From NCBI GenBank assembly GCA_014728035.1, contig WJMJ01000059.1:310001-374000 (forward strand): DNA of 64,000 nucleotides, read 5' to 3'. The notes under the pieces are model-generated. The model had not been told where the DNA came from and made no database searches. It saw only the letters and a program-made list of their open reading frames with translations. The stretch comes from Promethearchaeota archaeon (lineage in GTDB: Archaea > Asgardarchaeota > Thorarchaeia > Thorarchaeales > Thorarchaeaceae). Shown piece by piece: positions 16,806 to 24,595 of this stretch (positions are counted from its first letter, which is position 1; each line of letters starts with the position of its first letter). Both the position numbers and the translations under genes were made by a program.

Positions 16806-17921
16806 TTATTGTTCTGGATATGTTGTTAACGACATTTCAGTTCGTGATTTCATGATTGACAGTATGAAGAAGATTGCAGCGACTGTAATATAGCTCGCAA
16901 CGAGAATGATAACGTATGTCATAATCATCTCAGCTGTGAGAAGTTCGCCTCCTAGGATTATGATTACTGCAAGTTCTATCAGTGGTAGGAGAGTGATACC
17001 TACCAGGTAAATGACAATCATAATAACAAATGCTAAGGTCTTAACATTCTCAAGGTTCTCTGTCACTTTCGAAATCCACTGGCCCAGTTTCTTGTATGCC
17101 ATATATGCTCCAATTGGTAGCATAACTAGATAGACCACTCCAACAAATATGATAGCGACTATTAGTGATGCACTCAGAGTTCCAATATACGCTACGAAAG
17201 CTATTCCATTCATGACAGCATGGATGATTATTGGATATACTACATTTCTCGTCATGACATATACGATTCCTATGAAGAATCCTATAATGAATACACCTAC
17301 AAAGTGTTGGATTGCTCCAGGAACATTTCCGTTCAACAGGTCTAGTGGTACATGTGCCAATGCAAAAAGCAATGTAGAACCTACTATCGCCTCGCCCTCA
17401 TGCATCCCTCTCTCTTCCATTAAGGGGATAGCAGTTCTTCTGTAAAGCAGTTCTTCAAAAAGTGGGGCTCCTACACATCCAACTGCAAAGAATACTATTA
17501 CATTCATAGGATCTGCAAGATGCTCTTCTTCTAGATAGAGAACACCTGTATATCCACTTTCTGAAACAAGTCCAAGTGACAAAAAGATAAGCAATATGAC
17601 CAAATTTGCAATGAATGCAATAGTCATTATTATCGGAATACTAAGAAATGTGCGTTTGAATCCTTCAGAGCTAAGAGGATTATTCTTTACATCTCTGAGA
17701 CCGAGCATAGGTATAAACAATACCCCAATAACTATTGCTGCTATCAGCTGACCTACTAATGCAGTCTGGAGAGATCGAATGATGCTCTCGTCAGAAAGGA
17801 TTGGTATGCTCAAGTTGATTCCAAGGAGTATCAGTTGCACAATCGAGAGTAATGTTGAACCTGCAACCAAAACAGCAGCAGGTACAAAAAACCGTAATGC
17901 CTTTCCATCCTGATTTTCCAT
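16806..17921 (-). CDS. CPBP-family (CAAX-like) intramembrane metalloprotease, copy 1
   Basis: 371 residues, about nine membrane spans. The family motifs are in order: APLFEELLYRRTAIPLM (EExxxR), FALAHVPLD and IIHAVMNGIAF, supplying the Glu and His ligands of the metal. The N-terminal four spans and the C-terminal tail extend it well beyond the ~200-residue core. In eukaryotes the relatives trim prenylated CAAX proteins; in prokaryotes many process peptides or lack a known substrate. It is convergent with nothing close and ends in a hairpin terminator. Confidence 0.9.
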   Translation of the reverse strand: MENQDGKALRFFVPAAVLVAGSTLLSIVQLILLGINLSIPILSDESIIRSLQTALVGQLIAAIVIGVLFIPMLGLRDVKNNPLSSEGFKRTFLSIPIIMTIAFIANLVILLIFLSLGLVSESGYTGVLYLEEEHLADPMNVIVFFAVGCVGAPLFEELLYRRTAIPLMEERGMHEGEAIVGSTLLFALAHVPLDLLNGNVPGAIQHFVGVFIIGFFIGIVYVMTRNVVYPIIIHAVMNGIAFVAYIGTLSASLIVAIIFVGVVYLVMLPIGAYMAYKKLGQWISKVTENLENVKTLAFVIMIVIYLVGITLLPLIELAVIIILGGELLTAEMIMTYVIILVASYITVAAIFFILSIMKSRTEMSLTTYPEQ

Positions 17922-17994
17922 TATCCTTCAATCCTTGAAATCCCGATACCACAAGGCTTAATCAGTCTTCTTTACAGTGCAGTTTGATACACAA

Positions 17995-19281
17995 CTAACT
18001 GTTCATTTGTTCTAACTGTATCCATATGAGTTCAGCTAGACTTGTACCACCAAATTCTTCCATTTCCACTTCCCTACTCATATTCTCCCATGCATGATTT
18101 CCATAGATGAGTTTTAGCAATGCAACCTCGGTTTCATCATCCCCCTCAGAATACCGCCACAATTCAATACGATTATTGTTGCTGACTTGGACTGATGGTG
18201 TTTCTGAACAATTATTGGCATTTAACCAGAACTGAATCGAATAGTTAACTGACAGGTCAACTCTATCTGCCAAGAATCCCTTCTCTCCTTTTCCTCCCTC
18301 ATACAACACCTGTTCATCCAATACTCCATGAACATGAAGTATCGAAAGTGGATCAGACGGTTGTGGAATTACATACAGATCGCTGTCCTCTGTCATTCTT
18401 CCTCCTACACTTCCAGAAACGGGAGCTATTGCAGTCAGTATTTCTGAATGTTCAGCTGCAAATCGGTAGGTCATCATTGCTCCGTTGGAATGCCCTGTCA
18501 TGTAAATCTTTGATTGGTTTACCTTGTATGTTGCAATAAGATCCTGTATCAGATGATAAAGAAATGAAACATCACTAGCATTATTCTTGTACGCATATGC
18601 ATCAATATATCCTGAGTTCCATGTGTGGAATTGATATTCCATATCTCCTAACCCGTCTGGATATACTACTATGAATCCATATTCATCTGCAATTGTATCA
18701 AATCCATACGAGTTCTTCATACTCTTAGCATTGCCTCCTCCGCCATGAAGAGCTAAAAGTAATGGAATGTCACCCAGTTCGTTATAATTTTCTGGCAGAT
18801 GTAGGAGATACTGTCGTTGTGTTTCTCCAATGGTTATGTAGCTATAACCAGTAGACTGTGAACGAAGTGTTGCAAACAGTGGGAGTAAAATTAACAGACC
18901 AATTATGGAAATAGCAATCAAACGATTTCGTTTAAGTTTAGATTTATTCCCGTACATTATTAGAAAAGCGCCTATAATTCCAAGAATTGTGCCAAGGAAT
19001 ATCCCTGTACCAATCAATACTCCCCATATTGCTGAAAGAATAATGATGATTGGCCCCATCATACTCCATCTCGTAGATAGTATTGTACCTAATATCACAA
19101 GAATACCGAAAAGCATACCACCTATCGCTAGAATAATACCTGTAGATGGCATTATAGTGGCAAGTAATAGACCGAAATAGGTGAATCTTAGCCCATTGAG
19201 AAGGAGAAGGATACCTCCGACAATAGCAGTTATCCCTCCTAATCTGATGAATCGACTTGTTTCTTCAGAATTTACACTCAT
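17995..19281 (-). CDS. Membrane-anchored PHB-depolymerase/LpqC-like esterase
   Basis: 428 residues. The first ~145 residues hold four to five hydrophobic spans; the rest is an alpha/beta-hydrolase. It has the oxyanion block LLLALHGGGGNAKSM, the Ser elbow GHSNGA (nucleophile) and acid/His regions HVHGVLDEQV and GNHAWENM. The pattern is that of polyhydroxybutyrate depolymerase or feruloyl-esterase-like LpqC proteins. Substrate unknown; the enzyme domain probably lies outside the cell. The frame extends to 19347, but that would overlap the upstream gene; GAGAGGATCAGGAG precedes the ATG at 19281. Confidence 0.85.
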   Translation of the reverse strand: MSVNSEETSRFIRLGGITAIVGGILLLLNGLRFTYFGLLLATIMPSTGIILAIGGMLFGILVILGTILSTRWSMMGPIIIILSAIWGVLIGTGIFLGTILGIIGAFLIMYGNKSKLKRNRLIAISIIGLLILLPLFATLRSQSTGYSYITIGETQRQYLLHLPENYNELGDIPLLLALHGGGGNAKSMKNSYGFDTIADEYGFIVVYPDGLGDMEYQFHTWNSGYIDAYAYKNNASDVSFLYHLIQDLIATYKVNQSKIYMTGHSNGAMMTYRFAAEHSEILTAIAPVSGSVGGRMTEDSDLYVIPQPSDPLSILHVHGVLDEQVLYEGGKGEKGFLADRVDLSVNYSIQFWLNANNCSETPSVQVSNNNRIELWRYSEGDDETEVALLKLIYGNHAWENMSREVEMEEFGGTSLAELIWIQLEQMNS

Positions 19282-19333
19282 ATCTCCTGATCCTCTCTGA
19301 TATGAATAGGCGTTATGGATGATTAATACTCTG

Positions 19334-19774
19334 TTATTCGTTTTCAATAATTGGACGAATGCTGCTAGGTGTAGTCAATCCTCTAACCTCGACTATTCTG
19401 GCACCAAATCCACCAATTAATCCTGCAAATAACCATGTGAGATATGCTGTATCAAATCCAAACACAGATGAAATTGTAGATATGGAAAGTGCACTGAAAA
19501 CGATAACATCAGCAAAGAGTGTCAAGCCCGCAAACAACAAACCCGCAATCATTCCCTTTACAAGTGCACAGATTTGAAATTTTAGACTACATCCTCCCCC
19601 AACTAGATTTTTGTATATGATTGGAGCTGTCATTAGTACTAATATGATTGGAATCACCCACCGAAGCTGTATTAGTAGAGTGGATACTGAAGATAATACG
19701 ATGCTCAAAAAATAAATTGGAACCCAGTAGACGGGAACCCAAAACCATGTTCTAATCTCATCCAAGTAACTCAT
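19334..19774 (-). CDS. Four-span membrane protein, unknown
   Basis: About 146 residues with four hydrophobic spans and a short polar C-terminus. No family recognised. It lies 52 bases upstream of the anchored esterase on the same strand, so the two may be cotranscribed. The ATG at 19774 is preferred over the GTG at 19783; GAAGAG just upstream is a weak ribosome site. The region upstream holds the palindrome at 19838, shared with the divergent tiny-ORF operon. Confidence 0.68.
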   Translation of the reverse strand: MSYLDEIRTWFWVPVYWVPIYFLSIVLSSVSTLLIQLRWVIPIILVLMTAPIIYKNLVGGGCSLKFQICALVKGMIAGLLFAGLTLFADVIVFSALSISTISSVFGFDTAYLTWLFAGLIGGFGARIVEVRGLTTPSSIRPIIENE

Positions 19775-19837
19775 TCTCTTCACTGTAACAGTTTTCTTTT
19801 TTCTATTGATTACTTCTTGGGTATGGTCTCGTTTTAC

Positions 19838-19856
19838 TAGTCACAAATTGTGACTA
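19838..19856. promoter_or_regulatory. Perfect 19-bp palindrome, probable operator
   Basis: TAGTCACAAATTGTGACTA: 9-bp arms around one central base. It lies in the divergent space between the membrane-protein gene (start 19774, minus) and the tiny-ORF operon (start 19925, plus), 30 bases upstream of the TATA box of the latter. The symmetry fits binding by a dimeric regulator; which one is unknown. Confidence 0.6.
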
Positions 19857-19885
19857 CTTCCAGTGTCCTATAATCGTGGCTTTCC

Positions 19886-19893
19886 ATTATATA
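19886..19893 (+). promoter_or_regulatory. TATA box of the tiny-ORF operon
   Basis: ATTATATA lies 32 bases before the first ATG at 19925. With the usual archaeal spacing, transcription would start about eight bases before that ATG, giving a very short leader. Confidence 0.55.
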
Positions 19894-19924
19894 CTGATTC
19901 TGAGTAGTAATCTTGTGAACAATC

Positions 19925-20029
19925 ATGGCGTTAGCGATTAACTCCCGACCCAACTCAGAGACGAAGAACATCACCTGCAAGAAGCAGAGTACCAAGGCAC
20001 TCGCATATGCTTACACCTACCGGAGGTAG
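19925..20029 (+). CDS. Tiny basic peptide A (34 residues), unknown
   Basis: The peptide begins MALAINSRPNSETKN and ends STKALAYAYTYRR, with ten Lys/Arg. Its ending resembles that of peptide B just downstream (STKAITDAYFRR). About half the bases are G or C and codons end mainly in G/C (AAC, ATC, ACC, AAG, CTC), unlike the AT-rich flanking genes. The terminal Arg-Arg codons (CGG AGG) plus the stop also form the GGAGGT ribosome site of peptide B, eight bases before its ATG. There is no signal peptide or membrane span, and no family I know. Confidence 0.6.
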   Translation: MALAINSRPNSETKNITCKKQSTKALAYAYTYRR

Positions 20030-20035
20030 AACACA

Positions 20036-20119
20036 ATGGCGGTATCCAAGATTAAGATCATCAAGGCAACCAAAACTCCCTCAACCAAGGCTATCACTGA
20101 TGCCTACTTCAGGAGGTAA
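20036..20119 (+). CDS. Tiny basic peptide B (27 residues), unknown
   Basis: Starts MAVSKIKIIKATKTPSTKA and ends DAYFRR; about a third of residues are Lys/Arg. It looks like a shorter paralogue of peptide A. GGAGGT is eight bases before the ATG and lies across the end of ORF A. Its own terminal Arg-Arg codons (AGG AGG) form the AGGAGGT ribosome site of ORF C. Such strong basicity would suit RNA, DNA or membrane binding, or pairing with the acidic peptide C, but that is speculation. Confidence 0.6.
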   Translation: MAVSKIKIIKATKTPSTKAITDAYFRR

Positions 20120-20124
20120 TATCG

Positions 20125-20229
20125 ATGAAGCCTAGCGTTGAAGATATTCTATCAATTCCCACTCACCAAGACTCTAGCAAGAGCGGTGACCTAGCTACAA
20201 GCGAAGTGCTCGCGTTGGAAGCAACCTGA
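20125..20229 (+). CDS. Tiny acidic peptide C (34 residues), unknown
   Basis: Begins MKPSVEDILSIPTHQDSSKS and ends SEVLALEAT; net acidic, unlike A and B. A near-perfect AGGAGGT sits seven bases upstream, inside the last codons of ORF B. Codon use is again G/C-ending. It closes the three-ORF string; the next 180 bases hold AT-rich sequence and the promoter of the methyltransferase gene. No family recognised. Confidence 0.6.
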   Translation: MKPSVEDILSIPTHQDSSKSGDLATSEVLALEAT

Positions 20230-20369
20230 GCACACACTCTTTCAATTTACTCTATCCTTCGGACCTTATTCAATAGATATAATTCTGAATAGTGTATTAG
20301 AAAAGAGGTTGAATTGTTTATAATTAATTATTCCGACCAACTCATTGAAGAATTATTTTGGAAGTTGAC

Positions 20370-20378
20370 TTATAAAAT
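20370..20378 (+). promoter_or_regulatory. TATA box of the methyltransferase gene
   Basis: TTATAAAAT lies about 40 bases before the ATG at 20412, a normal archaeal promoter position with a short leader. Confidence 0.5.
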
Positions 20379-20411
20379 ACAAATAGTTCAATGTAATGTG
20401 ATTCTCGAACA

Positions 20412-21134
20412 ATGCCCGATCAAGATAATCGCCCAATCGCATTGGATGTCTATGAAGAGATTGCAGAAAGCTATGCTGCAAAGGTGGATACCAAAGCGCA
20501 TAACGCATTTATCGACTGGCCTGCAGTAACATCTTTACTTCCAAATCTGAACGACATTCTCGTATTAGATGTTGGTTCTGGGCCTGGAAGATATGCTGAA
20601 TATCTCCTTGAAAATAGTGCAAAAGTAGTAAGCATTGATGTAAGCTCTAATATGCTCAGGTTGGCACGTAGAAGAGTAAGGGAGCAGTCAAATTTCATCA
20701 GAGCTGATATCGAGTATAATCTTCCGTTCTTGAATTCAGATATCTTTGACTTGGTTCTTTGCCCCTTGGTTCTTGACTATATTTATGACTGGCATAAGAC
20801 GTTCAGAAGATTTTCCGAACTTCTGAAAAAAGACGGGCTATTGATTTTTTCTGCTGGACATCCATTTGATAAAGCATTCATTCGTTCTAAGCGTGAATAC
20901 TTCTTGGTCAAAAGAATGGAATATCCCTGGAGTGGTTTTGGAAAGCGTGTTATGATGCAATATTACCATCGTCCTTTGTCTGACATGATTGGTGCACTTC
21001 ACAGCTCTGGGTTTATTATTGAAGAGCTTCTCGAACCACGACCTATTAAGGAATGCAAGCAAATGGACCCTGAAACATACGAAGAGTCTAATTCATGGCC
21101 GAGTTTTATCTGCATCAAAGCACGTAACAGTTGA
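20412..21134 (+). CDS. SAM-dependent methyltransferase (class I)
   Basis: 240 residues. The N-terminal VYEEIAESYAAKVD is the usual lead-in of UbiE-like enzymes. Motif I is VLDVGSGPGRYAEYL, motif II VVSIDVSSNML, then FIRADIEYNLPF and the motif IV region FDLVLCPLVLDYI; LLKKDGLLIFSAGHPF matches the post-III motif. The C-terminal domain should choose the substrate, which is unknown. It has its own TATA box and is followed 54 bases later by a CPBP protease gene on the same strand. Confidence 0.88.
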   Translation: MPDQDNRPIALDVYEEIAESYAAKVDTKAHNAFIDWPAVTSLLPNLNDILVLDVGSGPGRYAEYLLENSAKVVSIDVSSNMLRLARRRVREQSNFIRADIEYNLPFLNSDIFDLVLCPLVLDYIYDWHKTFRRFSELLKKDGLLIFSAGHPFDKAFIRSKREYFLVKRMEYPWSGFGKRVMMQYYHRPLSDMIGALHSSGFIIEELLEPRPIKECKQMDPETYEESNSWPSFICIKARNS

Positions 21135-21188
21135 CAAAACATCTGTAAGTTTATTAACTACAGAGAAAAATCGCGCTGAGGAGTTGCT

Positions 21189-22034
21189 ATGAACGAAACT
21201 GATTCATCATCTAATCAAGTTTTTGTAAGAAAGCATACATTCTTTGTATTCTCGCTATTATCACTTGTAATTGGATTCATTGGTTATCTGCCAATGGTTT
21301 TGGCTGAGTATGGGATGTTCTCCCAAGATATAGTTGCACCATTTCTACTCTTAGGTGGTGGATCTCCTACTATTGCAGCTGTAATTACAGCTATTCTTGC
21401 TTTCGGCGGTGATGGGGCAAAGAATATCTTTTCTGGCTTTACTCGAGAAATCACACAAAAACCAATGATTGTTGTTGCTATTCTTTTGCCGTTTATTACA
21501 TTCTATGCTGCAATTGCTCTTATGGTCATTGCTGGTTCCTCTCTACTATTCTTAGATGCAAGCTATGCCGTGTTTCTCCCCATTTTACTAAGCAATTTTC
21601 TAATGAACATCTGGGAAGAAATTGGTTGGCGAGGTTTTGGATTGCCAACCTTACAAAAAACTCAGAATGCCTTTGTATCTAGCATTATTCTTGGAATCGT
21701 GTGGTCTCTTTGGCACTGGCAATATTTTGTAATTCCAAATAGTGCTCAGATTGAAATCTATGGGAATTTCCTCATCTTCTCTATACATACAATTGTTGTG
21801 ACAATTCTTTATACCTGGATCTATAATTCAACTAACGGTAATCTATTTTCAGTTACTTTGTATCACGCAATCACCAATACTGTTGGATTTCTAATTTATT
21901 CCACAGGATTTGTAATTCCTGCAATATTTACTCTTGGAATCAATTCTGTTCTTGCAATAGTCGTCATTGTGATTTATAGAGTCAAATCACTATCTTCAGA
22001 AGAGAAAGTCACAATTGACCAAATAATGGAATAG
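21189..22034 (+). CDS. CPBP-family intramembrane metalloprotease, copy 2
   Basis: 281 residues, about eight membrane spans. Motifs in order: NIWEEIGWRGFGLPTLQK (EExxWRG), GIVWSLWHWQYF and VTLYHAITNTVG, which supply the metal-binding Glu and His residues. It belongs to the bacterial/archaeal EExxWRG subgroup and is distinct from copy 1 at 16806. GAGGAG lies six bases before the ATG. Substrate unknown. It is convergent with the Rab-like GTPase gene. Confidence 0.9.
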   Translation: MNETDSSSNQVFVRKHTFFVFSLLSLVIGFIGYLPMVLAEYGMFSQDIVAPFLLLGGGSPTIAAVITAILAFGGDGAKNIFSGFTREITQKPMIVVAILLPFITFYAAIALMVIAGSSLLFLDASYAVFLPILLSNFLMNIWEEIGWRGFGLPTLQKTQNAFVSSIILGIVWSLWHWQYFVIPNSAQIEIYGNFLIFSIHTIVVTILYTWIYNSTNGNLFSVTLYHAITNTVGFLIYSTGFVIPAIFTLGINSVLAIVVIVIYRVKSLSSEEKVTIDQIME

Positions 22035-22079
22035 TTTCTCATTATATGGCAATAATTTGGGAGGCTTACTGTCTCCTTT

Positions 22080-22661
22080 CTATTTTAGTTTCTCTTTTCT
22101 TTCCTTGTATACTTCAATCATGAGATTGGTAAGATCACAGAATGCATCTTCGATATTTTCTCCTGTTAGTGCAGAAGTTTCCTTAAATAAGACTGGAATA
22201 TTCATTCGGTCACTAAATACCGATGCAAATTTTTTTCCCTCATCAGTTGTGACGATATCATGCCTGCTCTTCTGTTCTCGCAGGTCTATCTTGTTTCCTA
22301 CAACTACTGATGGTGGTAACGATCCAATGTATTTGTGAGCTTCAACCAACCATTTACTTGCATTGTCAAATGAACGTCTATCAACTACTGAATAGACCAG
22401 AATCACCGCACTGCATCCTTGATAGTAATAACTCCGAATCTTCTCATAAGCCTCTTGTCCTGCTAAATCCCATATGACAAGTCGTATAGTATTATCATTG
22501 ACTTTAACATATTTCTGTGCAAAATCCACTCCAATTGTTGCGAGGTGTTGAGCAACAAAACCACTTCCCATGTATCTACGCCTGATGCTGGTTTTTCCGA
22601 CTGATGCATCGCCTATCAGTACCAGCTTAAACATCATGCTCCGTAACTTATCCGAACTCAC
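22080..22661 (-). CDS. Rab/Ras-like small GTPase
   Basis: 193 residues, the size of a eukaryotic Rab. All G motifs are present: GDASVGKTS (17-25), switch I Thr in ATIGVDF (42), WDLAGQE (64-70), NKID (123-126) and ETSAL (161-165). The catalytic Gln in AGQE is kept. The tail is Lys/Glu-rich with no cysteine, so no prenylation as in eukaryotic Rabs. The GTG start has AGGTG about ten bases upstream; ATGs eight and nine codons in are alternatives. Asgard genomes carry many such GTPases. It stands alone here, convergent with the CPBP protease. Confidence 0.95.
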   Translation of the reverse strand: MSSDKLRSMMFKLVLIGDASVGKTSIRRRYMGSGFVAQHLATIGVDFAQKYVKVNDNTIRLVIWDLAGQEAYEKIRSYYYQGCSAVILVYSVVDRRSFDNASKWLVEAHKYIGSLPPSVVVGNKIDLREQKSRHDIVTTDEGKKFASVFSDRMNIPVLFKETSALTGENIEDAFCDLTNLMIEVYKERKEKLK

Positions 22662-22749
22662 ACTGAAATCACACCTACTTTCTATCCTTTGTTTGTATTC
22701 AATTAAGGCATTCTAGAAAAGCCGGAAGGAATGAGAACTGCTTCTCTTT

Positions 22750-23754
22750 CTAGAATCGTCTCATTTTGTCTTGATAATACATATTTGGTTTGTACGTTTG
22801 AGGCCACTCTGGTTCATTTTTCATGATTTCTTCAATCTCTTCCAAAGTTGTTGAAGATAATGTTACATCTGATGCTTTGACATTCTCAATCACATGTTCA
22901 GGTTTTGTGGCACCTGTGATTGCTGCTGATATCTCTGGCCTTCTCAATATCCATGCTAATGCTAATTGGCTCATTGAGATATCCAACGAGTCTGCTACCG
23001 TTTCAAGCTTTCTAAGCTTCTCGATGTTCTCTTCTGTTAATTTTGCTTTGAGTGAATCAGATCTACTTCCGCGAGACCCCTCTGGAACCCCATCGTTGTA
23101 TTTTCCAGTCAGTAGTCCCTGATATAATGGACTCCAGACGGTAAATCCCATACCGTGAGTCTTTGCAACAGGCATGATTTCAAGCTCAATGTGTCTGAAA
23201 AACATGTTATACATTGGCTGTTCGACTATTGGTGGTCTTGCACCTAATGCTTTAGCTACTGCATTAGCTCGTTCTAGTTGTGCAGCTGTCCAAACTGAAG
23301 TACCCCAATAGTGAATTTTTCCGGCTCGAATTAGGTCATCTAGAACTTCAACTGTTTCTTTTAGTGGCGTAGTGTAATCATATCTATGCATGTAATAAAT
23401 GTCAATATGATCTGTATTCAATCTATCAAGAGTGCCGTCTATCGCATTCATAATATTTTTTCGACTATTTCCCCAATCTGTAATGGCATCTCCTGTTGGC
23501 CAAAATACTTTGCTTGAAATTACCAAGTCCTTTCTATCGATTGTTTCTTCTTTCAACCATTCTCCAATAACTGCTTCTGCCTTGCCTTTGGCATAAATCT
23601 CTGCTGAATCTATGAAATTAATACCATGCTCTATTGCTGTTGTCATGCAAGTCTTAGCAATCTGATCATCCACTGTGCCTCCATATGTCAACCAAGAACC
23701 AAGGGAGATTTCACTTATTTTAAGACCGCTCTTTCCGACTTTTCTGTATTTCAT
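22750..23754 (-). CDS. Aldo/keto reductase (Kv-beta-like)
   Basis: 334 residues. The catalytic tetrad of the superfamily is complete: Asp49 and Tyr54 in FIDSAEIYAKGKAE, Lys82 in SSKVFW, and His123 in YYMHRYD. The sequence has the look of the Kv-beta/YghZ group, with WGTSVWTAAQ and FTVWSPLYQGLLTGKY. Reaction: NADPH-dependent reduction of an aldehyde or ketone; substrate unknown. The promoter has TTTATAATT followed by a palindrome of the TTAAC-N4-GTTAA type (23786-23799), suggesting shared control with the TspO-like and MsrB genes. Confidence 0.92.
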   Translation of the reverse strand: MKYRKVGKSGLKISEISLGSWLTYGGTVDDQIAKTCMTTAIEHGINFIDSAEIYAKGKAEAVIGEWLKEETIDRKDLVISSKVFWPTGDAITDWGNSRKNIMNAIDGTLDRLNTDHIDIYYMHRYDYTTPLKETVEVLDDLIRAGKIHYWGTSVWTAAQLERANAVAKALGARPPIVEQPMYNMFFRHIELEIMPVAKTHGMGFTVWSPLYQGLLTGKYNDGVPEGSRGSRSDSLKAKLTEENIEKLRKLETVADSLDISMSQLALAWILRRPEISAAITGATKPEHVIENVKASDVTLSSTTLEEIEEIMKNEPEWPQTYKPNMYYQDKMRRF

Positions 23755-23785
23755 ACTATTATCTCCGTGTCACATTCAAATAACA

Positions 23786-23799
23786 ATAACTATAGTTAA
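23786..23799 (-). promoter_or_regulatory. Palindrome at the aldo/keto reductase promoter
   Basis: Plus-strand ATAACTATAGTTAA (12-bp perfect core). In the gene's direction it directly follows the TATA box TTTATAATT, as in the TspO-like promoter. One base differs from the TTAAC half-site. Confidence 0.5.
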
Positions 23800-23938
23800 T
23801 TATAAATTAGCCGGTATGTGTTTTTTTTCGCGGTTTCATCTTAACTTTTTCATTCACCCTAATAATGACTATATGGACTCCTGTGATTTCTCACATAATC
23901 TAGAGGTATTCCACAGAATTTGACATTGGGGACTGCAA

Positions 23939-24220
23939 ATGATTCTTAAACTAAATTGCCCTGAGTGTTCTGCAGAGGCTACTATTGACTTGCCAACCGA
24001 TGAGGTTGAGCGAATAAAACAGACGATACTGACAGAGGGCCGATCACCAACTTTGATAGCACGATGTAAATCGAACCATAGTTTACTCGTTACACTATAT
24101 TTTCGTGATGATGCTTTAGGAGTCCGAGATGTTAGAATACCTTTGAACCCAAGCAGTGATGACAAAGAAACTGATGAAATGGACTGGGTTACTGGAGTAT
24201 TTGGAGGCAAACGAAAATGA
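23939..24220 (+). CDS. Small Cys-rich (zinc-ribbon-like) protein, first gene of the GTPase operon
   Basis: 93 residues. Starts MILKLNCPECSAEATIDLP, then a second cysteine and histidine in ARCKSNHSLLVTLYF, which could complete a metal site (CxxC...C...H). The body looks like a small beta-rich domain, followed by a flexible acidic tail. It overlaps the next gene by four bases (ATGA). The tight operon with a longin-like protein, a polytopic membrane protein and a small GTPase suggests a scaffold or sensor role. No family recognised. Confidence 0.75.
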   Translation: MILKLNCPECSAEATIDLPTDEVERIKQTILTEGRSPTLIARCKSNHSLLVTLYFRDDALGVRDVRIPLNPSSDDKETDEMDWVTGVFGGKRK

Positions 24221-24591
24221 CTATCCGTCTTGTAGCTAGAGTTAGGCCAAATGATCTTCATTCTACTATTCTATATCCTCATGACGATGAGAGTGAAGAA
24301 AGGGTCGCCATGTTAGCTGGAATTATTCAACTTGTTTCAGCTGCTCTGGTTAAATCAACCGAAGCTGATGGAGAAACTCCATTACGTTTTATGAAATCTG
24401 ATGATGGTGTAATTGGTTATTGTAAGCAGGGTGATTATGTAATTATCTGTGAAGGTGACTCAGAAGATACTGCAACTGAGGCAATTCAGGCTGTCCTTGA
24501 TAATCCTGGGGCTTCACCAAAAGAATTGGGCTCTAAACTTTCAAAAGTTGTTCATGATCGTGGTAAAGAAATAGGGGATTTATGGAGGTAA
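24217..24591 (+). CDS. Single-domain longin/roadblock-like protein
   Basis: 124 residues. Secondary-structure pattern: strand LVARVR, long helix (ERVAMLAGIIQLVSAALVKS), then strands LRFMKSDDGVIGYCK and GDYVIICEG and a final helix region. This fits a minimal longin/roadblock-like fold, a class known in archaea and eukaryotes to dimerise and bind small GTPases. A GTPase lies two genes downstream. Start overlaps the previous stop by four bases; its own last codons hold the GGAGGT for the next gene. Confidence 0.7.
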   Translation: MTIRLVARVRPNDLHSTILYPHDDESEERVAMLAGIIQLVSAALVKSTEADGETPLRFMKSDDGVIGYCKQGDYVIICEGDSEDTATEAIQAVLDNPGASPKELGSKLSKVVHDRGKEIGDLWR

Positions 24592-24595
24592 GAAT

